The notes under the pieces: generated by a model | What the model saw: only the letters and a program-made list of their open reading frames with translations | Databases searched by the model: none | Told to the model about the DNA's origin: nothing | Program-made: the position numbers and the translations under genes | Shown here: one piece after another, positions 1 through 8,846 of the stretch | Position numbering within the stretch: position 1 is the stretch's first letter | How the letters are laid out: each line of letters opens with the position of its first letter | NCBI RefSeq assembly: GCF_018274385.1 | Contig: NZ_JAAFYZ010000023.1 | Coordinates: 1-64,000 of the forward strand | Source: Catenulispora pinistramenti | GTDB taxonomy: Bacteria; Actinomycetota; Actinomycetes; Streptomycetales; Catenulisporaceae | Length of the DNA stretch: 64,000 nt | Direction of reading: 5' to 3'

Positions 1-2
1 TG

Positions 3-920
3 CTGGGCCATCTACCCGAGGCCGAGTTGGGCCCGAGAGCCGCCGACGCGGTCGGGCTGCTGGCGCTGGTGGCCGGGCAGGACGTCGAGCCGGCCGAGGG
101 CTCGGACGGCCGGGACGGGCGGTGGCGCATTGCGCAACGCACGGTGCCGGACCGGACGGTTTCCACCGTCGACCCGGCCGCCCGACACATTCACAAGAAC
201 CGCAGCCGGCACCAGGAGGGTTTCCGGGCACACGTCGCGTTCGAGCCGGAGGTCGGGCTGTTCACCGCGGTCGAACTCGCCGCCGGGTTCGGCCCAGACA
301 ATCATGAGGCCGCCGTCGCCGAGCACCTGCTGGCCGACGAAGACCCCGGGCTGACCGTGCTCGGCGACACCGCCTACGGCACCGGACGGCTGCGCCGGAT
401 GCTGGAAGCCGACGGCCACACCCCGGTGCTCAAGCCGCCGCCGCTGCAACAGGCCGTCCCCGGCGGCCTCACCGCCGACGACTTCACCGTCGACACCACG
501 GCGGGCACCGTCACCTGCCCGGCCGGGCACGTCAAGGCCCTGGGCAAGCCACAACGCAACGGCCAACGCCAAGCACAGTTCAAGGCCCTGTGTCGGGATT
601 GTCCGCTGCGAGCGCGGTGCACGAAGTCCAAGACCGGCCGCGTGTTCAGCGTCCACCCCGACTGGGACGTGCTCAAAGCAGCCCGCGACCAGGCCAGGAC
701 CGACCCGGCCTGGCAGGCCGAATACCGCCGCTGGCGCCCACCGGTGGAACGCGCCATCGCCTGGCTCGTCGCCGCCGGCAACCGCCGCGTCCCCTACCGA
801 GGCATCATCGCCAACAACACCTGGCTGCACCACCGCGCCACCGCCCTCAACCTACGCCGACTGGTCAACCTCGGCCTCCACCACACCAGCGGCACCTGGG
901 CACTGAGCACCACCACATGA
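3..920 (+). CDS. IS1182-family DDE transposase, 5' end outside the window
   Basis: The frame is open from the first bases, so the N-terminus lies to the left of the window. The visible part is the catalytic half of an IS1182-type transposase. LGDTAYG carries the second catalytic Asp (about residue 120). A Cys-rich knuckle CRDCPLRARCT follows near residue 200. ERAIAWL...RRVPYRG near the C-terminus holds the expected catalytic Glu. The enzyme would cut and join the ends of its own element. The right inverted repeat was not identified in the roughly 80 bases after the stop. Family assignment is firm; whether the element is intact cannot be judged. Confidence 0.85.
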   Translation: MGHLPEAELGPRAADAVGLLALVAGQDVEPAEGSDGRDGRWRIAQRTVPDRTVSTVDPAARHIHKNRSRHQEGFRAHVAFEPEVGLFTAVELAAGFGPDNHEAAVAEHLLADEDPGLTVLGDTAYGTGRLRRMLEADGHTPVLKPPPLQQAVPGGLTADDFTVDTTAGTVTCPAGHVKALGKPQRNGQRQAQFKALCRDCPLRARCTKSKTGRVFSVHPDWDVLKAARDQARTDPAWQAEYRRWRPPVERAIAWLVAAGNRRVPYRGIIANNTWLHHRATALNLRRLVNLGLHHTSGTWALSTTT

Positions 921-1026
921 TCGAGGGAGCCGCCCCACACGAGGACGGCCCCCCATCACAAGATCTTCATTAGCGTTCTAGGGCGGGTCTCTTAATTGTT
1001 TGACCTCTCGGGCCGAGGATGAGCAA

Positions 1027-1158
1027 ATGGTGCGTGCTGAGGTGCTCTCTGATGAGTTGTGGATCGAGCCGGTGTTGCCCGGTCCTGGTGTGCGGGCGGG
1101 CCGCCCGTGGAACGATCATCGTTTGGCGCTTGAGGGGATCGTGTGGCGGTATCGGGCG
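1027..1158 (+). pseudogene. IS5-family transposase, N-terminal remnant
   Basis: About 43 codons from ATG 1027 read like the start of an IS5/IS4-type transposase: LSDELWIEPVLPGPG, then GRPWNDHRLALEGIVWRYR, which matches the conserved 'GRPxxDHRxxLNGILWRxR' block. Similarity stops abruptly after WRYR, the frame runs into unrelated sequence and ends near 1230, and the WYL regulator begins inside it. I read it as a broken insertion sequence that left its first ~130 bp in front of the regulator. It may have replaced that gene's native promoter. Confidence 0.6.
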
Positions 1159-1202
1159 GCACCCTGCCGGATTACGTCAGCCCGATCATGGTGTGGGGTG
1201 AC

Positions 1203-2219
1203 GTGGCACGGCCGACAGCTCGGGTATTGACGTTGCTCGAGTTATTGCAGTCCGGTGGCACTCGTACCTCTGCTGAGCTGGCCGAGCGGCTGAACGTGGA
1301 TGGACGCACGGTGCGCCGCTACGTGGAGCACCTGCGTGCCCTCGGCATTCCGGTGGATTCCGTGCGTGGCCGTTACGGCGGTTACCGACTGGCGCGCCAC
1401 TACCGGATGCCTCCGTTGATGCTCACCGACGAGGAAGCACTGGCGGTCGTCTGGGGGCTTCTGCAGACGGGCCGGTCGGGGTCTGGTCCGGCCTCGATCG
1501 GTGACGTGGAGGCCGCCACCTCGAAGGTGCGCCGGGTACTGCCCCCGGCCCTGGCACGACAGATTGACGCAGTGGTCGAAACCGTGAATTTCACCGGCGG
1601 TCGGATCGGCGAGGCAGAGCGCACCGGGGGTGGCGAGCAGGCAAGCGCGAGAGTGCTTCTTGGACTGGCGCGGGCGGCGGGGGACCGGCGTCCGATTGCC
1701 TTCGACTACATGCCGCGGCACGGACGTGCACGGTTACGCACCGTTCATCCGCACGGCATCGTCGCCATGCACGGGCTGCTCTACCTCACCGGCCACGACG
1801 TCGGGCGCCAGGCGGAGCGGACGTTCCGCCTGGACCGCATCGTCGGCCTGCGCCTGTTGGAGGGAACGTTCGAGGTGCCGGATGACCTGAACCCGGTGCA
1901 GCGGGTTGTGGGCCCGCTCGCGGCGGGTCCCGGGCGACATGAGGTGTCAGTGCTCGTCGACGCTGACGCGATGCATGTGCGAGCGTTGTTCCCGGAGACG
2001 CTGGCGTCGGTCGAACCGGTAGCCGGCGTCGCCGGAGATGGTCACTGGCTGAGAATCTTCGTACGTGCCGAACGTTTGGAATGGGTCGCGGGAAGATTGG
2101 CCGCTCTGGATCGACCGTTCGTCATTGAGCAGCCGAAAGCTCTGCACGGGGTCGTCGCCGCGCTGGGACAGAAGCTGATCGCCGCGGCGATCGTCGATCC
2201 CAGCGGCGACTCAAGCTAG
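1203..2219 (+). CDS. WYL-domain, HTH transcriptional regulator
   Basis: About 338 residues. The N-terminus (ARPTARVLTLLELLQ) begins a winged helix (RTSAELAERLNVDGRTVRRYVEHL), followed by the usual GIPV...GRYGGYRL and LTDEEALAV blocks. A WYL domain lies around residues 150-240 (RPIAFDYMPRHG...RTVHPHGIVAMHGLLYLTGHD) with a WCX-like C-terminus. The family senses ligands through WYL and regulates neighbouring genes. GTG 1203 gives the canonical family start; ATG 1188 in frame is an alternative. It converges on the VOC gene at 2366-2827, a pairing often seen for this regulator type. The upstream region is occupied by an IS remnant. Confidence 0.85.
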   Translation: MARPTARVLTLLELLQSGGTRTSAELAERLNVDGRTVRRYVEHLRALGIPVDSVRGRYGGYRLARHYRMPPLMLTDEEALAVVWGLLQTGRSGSGPASIGDVEAATSKVRRVLPPALARQIDAVVETVNFTGGRIGEAERTGGGEQASARVLLGLARAAGDRRPIAFDYMPRHGRARLRTVHPHGIVAMHGLLYLTGHDVGRQAERTFRLDRIVGLRLLEGTFEVPDDLNPVQRVVGPLAAGPGRHEVSVLVDADAMHVRALFPETLASVEPVAGVAGDGHWLRIFVRAERLEWVAGRLAALDRPFVIEQPKALHGVVAALGQKLIAAAIVDPSGDSS

Positions 2220-2365
2220 GACCGCGTGACGCTCGCGCAGACTCCGGCGGCACGAGGAGCGCCCGATCGCGAGGCAGGCGCCTTCAGCGGTTCCCGTTCA
2301 CGCCGGGACTCCTCGTTCAAGGTCCGTCAGGTCGCGTCGTACCGGTGCTCGACCTGCGTCTGTGG

Positions 2366-2827
2366 TCAGTCCGCCTTGTTGGTGGGCGGTGGCATCTTGG
2401 GTGTCCGGTTCTGCTGCAGTTGCAGCGCCTGCGGCGTGACCGGCGTGTAGAGGTTGATGAGTGACCCTTCGGGGTCGCGGATCAGAACAGACATGTTCCC
2501 CCAGGGCATCATCGTCGGCGCCTGCACGATGTCGAGGGCATCGCCGAGTTCGGTCTTCATGAGGGCGAGCAGGGATTCGACGTCCTCCACGACGAACTCG
2601 ACGATGGCGGTGCGGTTGGCCGCCGCTCGCGGTGGGTTGTCCGTGATGAAGGCGACCCGCTCCGGCGTGCTGAGCGCGAATGTCGCGGACGGTGTCACCA
2701 GCTCGACGAAGTCCTCAGTCAGGTACTGCGGGGTGGCGCCGGTGAGGACCTCATAGAAGCGGACGAGTCGCGGTAGGTCGTCGGTGATCACGCGGACGGA
2801 GGCCAGCTGGACGGTGTTCGTTGTCAT
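2366..2827 (-). CDS. VOC-fold (glyoxalase/bleomycin-resistance superfamily) protein
   Basis: 153 residues from ATG 2827. One vicinal-oxygen-chelate module pair: SVRVITDDLPRLVRFYEVLTG at the start, IVEFVVEDVESLLALM in the middle and IRDPEGSLINLYTP at the end. Family members bind a metal and act as isomerases, dioxygenases or drug-binding proteins; the substrate cannot be read from sequence. An alternative start 30 bases upstream would add MSGIRDSVAI, but would place the palindrome at 2850-2868 inside the start region, so ATG 2827 is preferred. Probably controlled by the WYL regulator on the opposite strand. Confidence 0.85.
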   Translation of the reverse strand: MTTNTVQLASVRVITDDLPRLVRFYEVLTGATPQYLTEDFVELVTPSATFALSTPERVAFITDNPPRAAANRTAIVEFVVEDVESLLALMKTELGDALDIVQAPTMMPWGNMSVLIRDPEGSLINLYTPVTPQALQLQQNRTPKMPPPTNKAD

Positions 2828-2849
2828 GATGGCGACGCTATCTCGAATA

Positions 2850-2868
2850 CCGGACATAACCTGTCCGG
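2850..2868. promoter_or_regulatory. Perfect inverted repeat upstream of the VOC gene (candidate operator)
   Basis: CCGGACA, 5-base spacer TAACC, TGTCCGG: 7-bp perfect arms centred about 32 bases before the VOC start. This is the expected place for an operator overlapping a promoter or transcript start. A WYL-regulator site is the simplest reading, but no protein is tied to it by sequence alone. Confidence 0.5.
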
Positions 2869-3166
2869 ATAGTTAGCGCTCAACTCGTGGCCGGACCCGC
2901 ACTCGCGGTCGGAGCCGCCAGGGTGGAGCTGGCCGGCCAGTCGAACCCTGATCCGTCGCCCAGCGCGTAAATCGACCGTAAATCGAGCCCGGCTACTGTC
3001 CGGATCAAGCTCGAATCCCGTCTATCCCCGCGGGTGCAAAGCGGCCGGTCGGTTTCGGACGGGGCTGTCGACAACTGCTCTCCGGTGCCGTGGCGAGGTG
3101 CGCTGGCAGAGTCTTCGCGCCCGCCGGCCATTCCCTCACCATTTCCTTGCTTGAAGGAGCAGTTCA
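2869..3166. other. Intergenic region before the branched-chain amino acid ABC operon
   Basis: About 300 bases between the VOC palindrome and the GTG of the binding protein. The only clear signal is a Shine-Dalgarno (GAAGGAG, 3153-3159) before GTG 3167. A short minus-strand reading frame (2880-3131) has no recognisable content and I do not treat it as a gene. The operon promoter must lie here; I cannot assign boxes with confidence. Confidence 0.4.
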
Positions 3167-4408
3167 GTGTTTCAACGTTCCCTGGCGGTGCTCGGCGCGG
3201 TGGCCGGAGTCTGCGGGCTCGCCACCGCCTGCGGTAGTCGCAGCCAGTCCGGTCACCAGGCCTCGGGCTCCGGCGGTGGCGCCACGGTCGTCAAAATCGG
3301 CCTGGACGCGCCGCTGACCGGGGGCTTGCAGGCGCTGGGCCTGGGCATGCAGTACTCGGCCCAGCTGGCCGTTGATCTGGCGAACAAGCAGCAGGCGGTC
3401 CCGGGGGTCACCTTCCAGCTGGTGGCGAAGGACGACCAGGCCTCGGCCAGCATCGGCGAGCAGAACGCGGCGGCCTACGTGGCCGATCCGGCGGTGGCCG
3501 GGGTGGTCGGGCCGCTCAACTCGGCGGTGGCCCAGTCCATGCAGTCGGTGTTCAACCAGGCCAACCTGGTCGACGTCTCCTCGGCCAGCACCAACCCGTC
3601 GCTGACGCAGGGCCCGAACTGGAAGACGGCGAAGACCCGGGCCTACCCCTCCTTCTTCCGGGACATCACCACCGACGCGGTCCAGGGCCCGTTCGCCGCG
3701 GACTACGTCTTCAAGACCCTGGGCATCCACACCGTCGCCACCGTGGACGACGGCCAGACCTACGGTGTCGGGCTGGTCGAGACCTTCAGCGCCGAGTTCA
3801 AGAAGCTCGGCGGCCAGATCGCCCTGGCGCAGACCGCGACGGCCAACACCACCGACTACAGCTCGGTGATCAGCGCGATCAAGAGCTCCGGGGCGAAGCT
3901 GGTCTACTACGGCGGCGAGTACCCGGCCGGGGCGCCGCTGTCCAAGGAGCTCAAGGCCGCCGGGCTGAACATCCCGGAGATGGGCGGCGACGGCAACGAG
4001 GACCCGACCTACATCAAGACCGCGGGCCCGGCCTCGAACGGCGACTTCGCGACGGTGCCCGGGGCGCCGCTGGCCGCGCTGCCGTCGGCCAAGGACTTCA
4101 TCGCGCAGTACCAGGCCGCGCACTTCCCGGCCCCGTACGCGATCTACGGCGGCACCTCCTACGACGCGGCCGAGTCGATCATCTTGTCGGTCAAGGCGGC
4201 GCTGGCGCAGGACGGCGGCAAGGTGCCGGCCGGCGACGCCTTCCGCTCGCAGGTGGAGAAGGCCGAGCAGGCGGTGTCCTTCGACGGCGCCACCGGCCCG
4301 GTCGCCTTCGACCAGTACGGGGACATCGGGTCCAAGGTGATCACCATGTACAAGATCGAGAACGGTGCCTGGGACCAGGGCGTCTACTCGGGTGCCTTCG
4401 CCGGCTGA
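3167..4408 (+). CDS. livK: Branched-chain amino acid-type ABC transporter, substrate-binding lipoprotein
   Basis: 413 residues. A signal peptide ends in lipobox LATAC, giving a lipid-anchored protein outside the membrane. The rest is a type I periplasmic binding fold: VVKIGLDAPLTGGLQALG at the start, GVVGPLNSAVAQSM..., DVSSASTNP, then TVATVDDGQTYGVGLVETF and YIKTAGPASNGDF. Such proteins capture Leu/Ile/Val or related small molecules (urea, amides, aromatic acids) and pass them to LivHMGF-type permeases, which follow directly. Exact ligand unknown. The GTG start is supported by GAAGGAG seven bases upstream. Confidence 0.88.
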   Translation: MFQRSLAVLGAVAGVCGLATACGSRSQSGHQASGSGGGATVVKIGLDAPLTGGLQALGLGMQYSAQLAVDLANKQQAVPGVTFQLVAKDDQASASIGEQNAAAYVADPAVAGVVGPLNSAVAQSMQSVFNQANLVDVSSASTNPSLTQGPNWKTAKTRAYPSFFRDITTDAVQGPFAADYVFKTLGIHTVATVDDGQTYGVGLVETFSAEFKKLGGQIALAQTATANTTDYSSVISAIKSSGAKLVYYGGEYPAGAPLSKELKAAGLNIPEMGGDGNEDPTYIKTAGPASNGDFATVPGAPLAALPSAKDFIAQYQAAHFPAPYAIYGGTSYDAAESIILSVKAALAQDGGKVPAGDAFRSQVEKAEQAVSFDGATGPVAFDQYGDIGSKVITMYKIENGAWDQGVYSGAFAG

Positions 4409-4509
4409 GACCGCTGTCGGGCGCGGCGAGCCGGGCGAGATCCCGCTCCGCCGCGCCCAGCGTCTCACCATCCGCATATCAGGAAGCAAGGAAGCAAGGA
4501 TAGCCCCGC

Positions 4510-5463
4510 GTGTCTGTCACAGTACTGCTTCAGCTGGTGGAGAACGGCCTGGTGCTCGGTGCGATGTACGGCCTGATCGCCGTCGGCTACACCATGGTCT
4601 ACGGCACCATCCAGTTGATCAATTTCGCCCACGGCGAGATCTTCATGCTCGGCGGGTTCGGCGCGCTGACGGTGTACGCCTGGATCCCGGGCGTGGCCCA
4701 TCTGCCGCTGCTCGCCGCCCTGCCGCTGATGCTCCTGGGCGGCGTCGTGGTCGCCGTGGCCGCCGCGGTGGGCGCCGAACGCCTCGCGTACCGGCCCCTG
4801 CGCGCCGCTCCCCGGCTCGCCCCGCTGATCACCGCCATCGGCCTGTCGCTGGCGCTGCAACAGGTCGTCTCGCTGTGGTACCGGCTGCCCGGGGGCGGGA
4901 ACGCGAAGGCTCCCGTCGCCTTCCCGTCCTTCGGCGGCAAGGCGTTCAACCTCGGCGGAGTGCTCGTGCAGCGCGCCGATCTGTTCACGGTGATCGCGGC
5001 GGCGGTGTGCATGGCCGCTCTGGCCTGGTTCGTCGCCCGCACCAGGTCCGGCCGGGCCATGCAGGCCACCGCGCAGGACCCGGACACCGCCCGGCTCATG
5101 GGCATCGACCCCGACCGGATGATCGTCGTCGCCTTCGCGGTCGGGGCCGCGCTGGCCGCGGTCGCCGCCCTCACCCAGGGCCTGCGGTACGGCCAGATCT
5201 CCTTCGACATGGGCTTCGTCGCCGGGCTCAAGGCGTTCACCGCCGCGGTGCTCGGCGGGATCGGCAACGTCCGCGGCGCGATGCTCGGCGGGATCGTCCT
5301 CGGGCTGGCCGAGGAACTGTCCAGCGGCATCCTGGCGCACTTCCGGGACACCGCGCAGTACGGCCAGGCCTGGGCCGACGTCTGGGCCTTCGTCCTACTG
5401 ATCCTGGTGCTGCTGCTCAGACCGCAGGGGCTGCTCGGCGAACGCGTCGCGGATCGGGCGTGA
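4510..5463 (+). CDS. livH: Branched-chain amino acid ABC transporter permease, LivH type
   Basis: 317 residues, about eight hydrophobic segments. Starts LLQLVENGLVLGAMYGLIAVGYTM, with the family signatures INFAHGEIFMLG and, in the C-terminal half, FVAGLKAFTAAVLGGIGNVRGAMLGG, the loop that contacts the ATPases. It forms half of the membrane channel with LivM downstream. GTG start 101 bases after the binding-protein stop; the gap carries an AAGCAAGGAAGCAAGGA purine stretch that serves as ribosome site. Seven bases separate its stop from livM. Confidence 0.9.
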   Translation: MSVTVLLQLVENGLVLGAMYGLIAVGYTMVYGTIQLINFAHGEIFMLGGFGALTVYAWIPGVAHLPLLAALPLMLLGGVVVAVAAAVGAERLAYRPLRAAPRLAPLITAIGLSLALQQVVSLWYRLPGGGNAKAPVAFPSFGGKAFNLGGVLVQRADLFTVIAAAVCMAALAWFVARTRSGRAMQATAQDPDTARLMGIDPDRMIVVAFAVGAALAAVAALTQGLRYGQISFDMGFVAGLKAFTAAVLGGIGNVRGAMLGGIVLGLAEELSSGILAHFRDTAQYGQAWADVWAFVLLILVLLLRPQGLLGERVADRA

Positions 5464-5470
5464 GGCGGCG

Positions 5471-7297
5471 ATGACCACTTCCTCTTCCTTGTCGACCGGC
5501 CAGACCGGCGCGACCGGCCTCACCAGCCTGAGCCGCGCCACGCGCCGCCGCCTCGGACAGGGCGCTCATCCGCTGGTGGGCAAGTGCCTGATCGCGCTGG
5601 GCTCGGCCGCCGCGCTGGGCTCCACCTTCCTGGCGTGGACCTGGACCACGGCCTTTCCCGGCGACCTGACCGTGACCGGATATCCGGGCGGCAACCAGCT
5701 CATCACCCTGTTTCTCAGCATACTGACACTGCTGGCGCTCGCACCGGCCCTGGTCCCGGGCGGACTGCCCGGCACGCGCTGGATGGCGCCGCGCGGCAGT
5801 GCCCGGCTGCTGCGGGGCCTGGCGCTGGCCAACGCGGCTTCGACCGGGTACGTCGTAATCGCCATCGCGTGGGAGCTCGGGGGAGTGGCGAACTACGTCG
5901 CGGGGACGTGGATCGCCGGGGCCTCGGCGTTGCTCGCTGTTCTGGGCGCGTGGTTGCTGCCCGACGACGACCACGAGCCCGCCCCGGCCCGGCCGACGCC
6001 GCGCTGGGCCCAGGTCGTCGTGGTGTTCGTCGTGGTCATGCTGGGACTGCTGGTCGCGGACTTCGGGGTCACCACCGGGTTCTCCGAGGAGTTCATCGGG
6101 TTCTGTCTCGGCGCCGGCTTCGCCGGCCGGGGCCTGGCCGCCTCCGGTCTGTTCGACCGCTTCTCGGCCCTGACCGCGGCCAACCGGACCGCCACCGGCT
6201 GCGCGGTGCTCGCCGCGGCGGTGTCGTTCGTGTTCCTGCAGTCCAGCGACGCCTACACCAGCGTGGCCGACAACATCCTGATCTTCGCCACGGTCGCCCT
6301 CGGCTTGAACATCGTGGTGGGCCTGGCCGGACTGCTGGACCTGGGATACGTGGCCTTCCTCGGCGTCGGCGCCTACACGGCCGCCCTCGTCTCGGGCACC
6401 GCGGCCTCCCGGTACGCCCACGTGGTGCTGCCGTTCTGGGCCCAGGCGCTGATCGGGGTCGCGGTGTCGGTCCTGGCCGGACTCCTTATCGGCGCCCCGA
6501 CGCTGCGGCTGCGCGGGGACTACCTGGCCATCGTCACGCTCGGCTTCGGCGAGATCTTCCGCATCACCATGAACAACCTCGACGGGCAGTCCGGTCCGCA
6601 GGTGACGAACGGCGCCGAGGGCGAGTACGGGATCCCGGACCTGCGGCTGTTCGGCTACGACTTCGGCCGGCCGCACACCGTCCTGGGCCACACGCTCGGC
6701 CGGTTCGGCAACTACTACCTGCTGCTGGTCCTGGTCATCGCCGTGGTGATCTTCATCTTCGCGCGGGTCGACGACTCCCGGATCGGCCGCGCCTGGGCTG
6801 CGATCCGGGAGGACGAGACCGCCGCGGAGGCGATGGGCGTGCACGGCTACCGGTTCAAGCTGCTCGCCTTCGGACTCGGCGCGGGCCTGGCCGGGCTGGC
6901 CGGCACCATCCAGGGCCACCTGACCTCGACCGTGACCCCGGACCAGTACACCTTCAGCTCCTCGGCCCCGCCCAACTCCGCCTTCCTGCTGGCGGCGGTC
7001 GTCCTGGGCGGCATGGGCACCATCAGCGGGCCGCTGCTCGGCGCGTCCCTGCTGTTCCTGATCCCCGACAAGCTCCAGTTCTTCCACAACAAGCAGCTGC
7101 TGCTGTTCGGGATCGCGCTGATCGTGATGATGCGGTTGCGGCCGGAGGGGCTGGTTCCCGACAAGCGGCGGCGTCTGGAGTTCCACGAGCGGGAGACGGC
7201 CGCCGAGGAAGCGTACGAGGAACTGGTCGCGGACGGGTTGGACGGGGCGGACGGGTCGGACGGGTTGGACGAGTTGGAAGCCGGGGCCCGAGCATGA
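5471..7297 (+). CDS. livM: Branched-chain amino acid ABC transporter permease, LivM type with long N-terminal extension
   Basis: 608 residues, much longer than the usual 320-420. The conserved LivM core occupies roughly residues 265-570 (ALGLNIVVGLAGLLDLGYVAFLGVGAYTAAL, TLRLRGDYLAIVTLGFGEI, FLLAAVVLGGMGTISGP). The first ~260 residues are an added block with about six predicted membrane segments and no family I can name. The acidic Gly/Asp-rich tail (DGLDGADGSDGLDELE) is encoded by short GACGGGTTG-like repeats at 7237-7275. Its stop overlaps the ATG of the next gene (ATGA), so translation is probably coupled. Confidence 0.88.
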   Translation: MTTSSSLSTGQTGATGLTSLSRATRRRLGQGAHPLVGKCLIALGSAAALGSTFLAWTWTTAFPGDLTVTGYPGGNQLITLFLSILTLLALAPALVPGGLPGTRWMAPRGSARLLRGLALANAASTGYVVIAIAWELGGVANYVAGTWIAGASALLAVLGAWLLPDDDHEPAPARPTPRWAQVVVVFVVVMLGLLVADFGVTTGFSEEFIGFCLGAGFAGRGLAASGLFDRFSALTAANRTATGCAVLAAAVSFVFLQSSDAYTSVADNILIFATVALGLNIVVGLAGLLDLGYVAFLGVGAYTAALVSGTAASRYAHVVLPFWAQALIGVAVSVLAGLLIGAPTLRLRGDYLAIVTLGFGEIFRITMNNLDGQSGPQVTNGAEGEYGIPDLRLFGYDFGRPHTVLGHTLGRFGNYYLLLVLVIAVVIFIFARVDDSRIGRAWAAIREDETAAEAMGVHGYRFKLLAFGLGAGLAGLAGTIQGHLTSTVTPDQYTFSSSAPPNSAFLLAAVVLGGMGTISGPLLGASLLFLIPDKLQFFHNKQLLLFGIALIVMMRLRPEGLVPDKRRRLEFHERETAAEEAYEELVADGLDGADGSDGLDELEAGARA

Positions 7298-8136
7298 GTA
7301 TCCAGCCAGCGAACCCGCCCGCGTCCGGGACGGCACCGGGCTCCGAGCCGATCCTGCAGGCCCGGGGCGTGACCATGCGCTTCGGCGGGCTGACCGCCGT
7401 CGACGGCGTGGACCTGGACGTCGCCGGCGGTGAGATCGTCGGCCTGATCGGTCCGAACGGGGCCGGGAAGACAACCTTCTTCAACTGTCTGACCGGCCTG
7501 TACCCGCCGACCGCCGGTTCGATCACCTTCCGCGGGCAGCGGCTCGCGCCGAAGCCCTATCGCGTGGCCGAGGCCGGCATCTCCCGCACGTTCCAGAACA
7601 TCAGGCTGTTCCCGAACATGACCGCGCTGGAGAATGTCATGGTCGGTCGGCACTGCCGGACCAGGGAAGGTCTGCTCTCGGCGATCGGCCGCGGACCCCG
7701 GTACCGGGCCGCCGAGCGCGAGGCCCGCCAGACCGCCCGCGAGCTGCTGTCGTTCCTGGACCTGGACCGGCACGCCTCGGCCATCGCGCGCAGCCTGCCC
7801 TACGGCGACCAGCGCAAGCTGGAGATCGCGCGGGCGCTCGCCAGCGATCCGGGTCTGCTGCTGCTCGACGAGCCCGCGGCCGGTATGAACCCGCGCGAGA
7901 CCCTGGCGCTGCGCGAGACCATCTTCAAGATCCGGCAGCGCGGCCTGTCGGTCGTCGTCATCGAGCACGACATGCGGTTCATCTTCAACCTCTGCGACCG
8001 GCTGGTCGTGCTGGCGCGCGGCAGGAAGCTGACCGAAGGACGGCCTGACGAGGTCCGGGCCGACGAACGAGTCATCGCCACCTATCTCGGGACGGCTCCC
8101 GGGACGGCGGAGCAGGAAGCGAGTGATGCCCGGTGA
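7294..8136 (+). CDS. livG: Branched-chain amino acid ABC transporter ATPase, LivG type
   Basis: 280 residues. Walker A GPNGAGKT (about residue 50), Q-loop RTFQNIRLFPNMTALENVMVG, a degenerate signature LPYGDQRKLEIARAL in place of LSGGQ as is normal for LivG, Walker B LLLLDEPAAGMNP and the H-loop VVIEHDMRFI. It hydrolyses ATP to drive uptake together with LivF. ATG 7294 overlaps the livM stop; the long upstream open frame (from 5584) is a shadow of livM. Its own stop overlaps the livF GTG. Confidence 0.92.
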   Translation: MSIQPANPPASGTAPGSEPILQARGVTMRFGGLTAVDGVDLDVAGGEIVGLIGPNGAGKTTFFNCLTGLYPPTAGSITFRGQRLAPKPYRVAEAGISRTFQNIRLFPNMTALENVMVGRHCRTREGLLSAIGRGPRYRAAEREARQTARELLSFLDLDRHASAIARSLPYGDQRKLEIARALASDPGLLLLDEPAAGMNPRETLALRETIFKIRQRGLSVVVIEHDMRFIFNLCDRLVVLARGRKLTEGRPDEVRADERVIATYLGTAPGTAEQEASDAR

Positions 8137-8846
8137 CCGCGCTGCTGAGCGTCGAGGCGCTGCACGTCGCCTACGGACGGGTCGAGGCGGTGAAGGGCAT
8201 CTCGATGCGGGTCCTGCCCGGCCAGACGGTGGCTCTGCTCGGCGCCAACGGCGCGGGCAAGACGACGACGCTGCGTACGCTGTCCGGACTGTTGCGCCCC
8301 ACCGCCGGGACGATCCGCTTCGCCGGCCAGTCCTTGGAACGCGTCCCCGCGCACCACATCGTCAGAGCGGGCCTCGCGCACTGTCCCGAGGCCCGGCGGA
8401 TCTTCCCGCGCATGACCATCGAGGAGAACCTGCGGCTCGGCGCGTTCATCCGGGGCAACGAGGACTTGGGCCCGGACCTGCGACAGGCCTACGAACGCTT
8501 TCCGATCCTCGGCGAGCGGCACGACCAGATGGCCGGCCTGCTCTCCGGCGGTGAACAGCAGATGCTGGCCATAGCCAGGGCCCTGATGTGCCGGCCCAGG
8601 CTGCTGATGCTGGACGAGCCGTCCATGGGGCTCTCGCCGATCATGATGCAGCAGATCCTGCGGACGGTCGCCGAGCTCAAGGACGCGGGGACCACGATCC
8701 TTCTGGTGGAACAGAACGCCCAGGCGGCTCTGGCGCTGGCCGACTACGCGTACGTCCTGGAGACCGGCAGGATCGTGGTGGAGGGCACGGGCGCCGAACT
8801 GCTCGCGGACGAACGGGTGCGCGAGGCCTACCTGGGGGAGGGCTGA
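8133..8846 (+). CDS. livF: Branched-chain amino acid ABC transporter ATPase, LivF type
   Basis: 237 residues. Walker A GANGAGKTTTLRTLSGL, Q-loop CPEARRIFPRMTIEENL, signature LLSGGEQQMLAIARAL, Walker B LLMLDEPSMGLSP and the LivF hallmark TILLVEQNAQAAL. Last gene of the five-gene operon; GTG start inside the livG stop (GTGA). Its final 19 bases overlap tail-to-tail with the convergent SARP regulator, so transcripts of the two must cross. Confidence 0.92.
   Translation: MTALLSVEALHVAYGRVEAVKGISMRVLPGQTVALLGANGAGKTTTLRTLSGLLRPTAGTIRFAGQSLERVPAHHIVRAGLAHCPEARRIFPRMTIEENLRLGAFIRGNEDLGPDLRQAYERFPILGERHDQMAGLLSGGEQQMLAIARALMCRPRLLMLDEPSMGLSPIMMQQILRTVAELKDAGTTILLVEQNAQAALALADYAYVLETGRIVVEGTGAELLADERVREAYLGEG

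Noticed and set aside
2880-3131. 83-residue minus-strand gene before the liv operon
   Set aside because: No ribosome site, low-complexity composition, and it occupies the region needed for the operon promoter.
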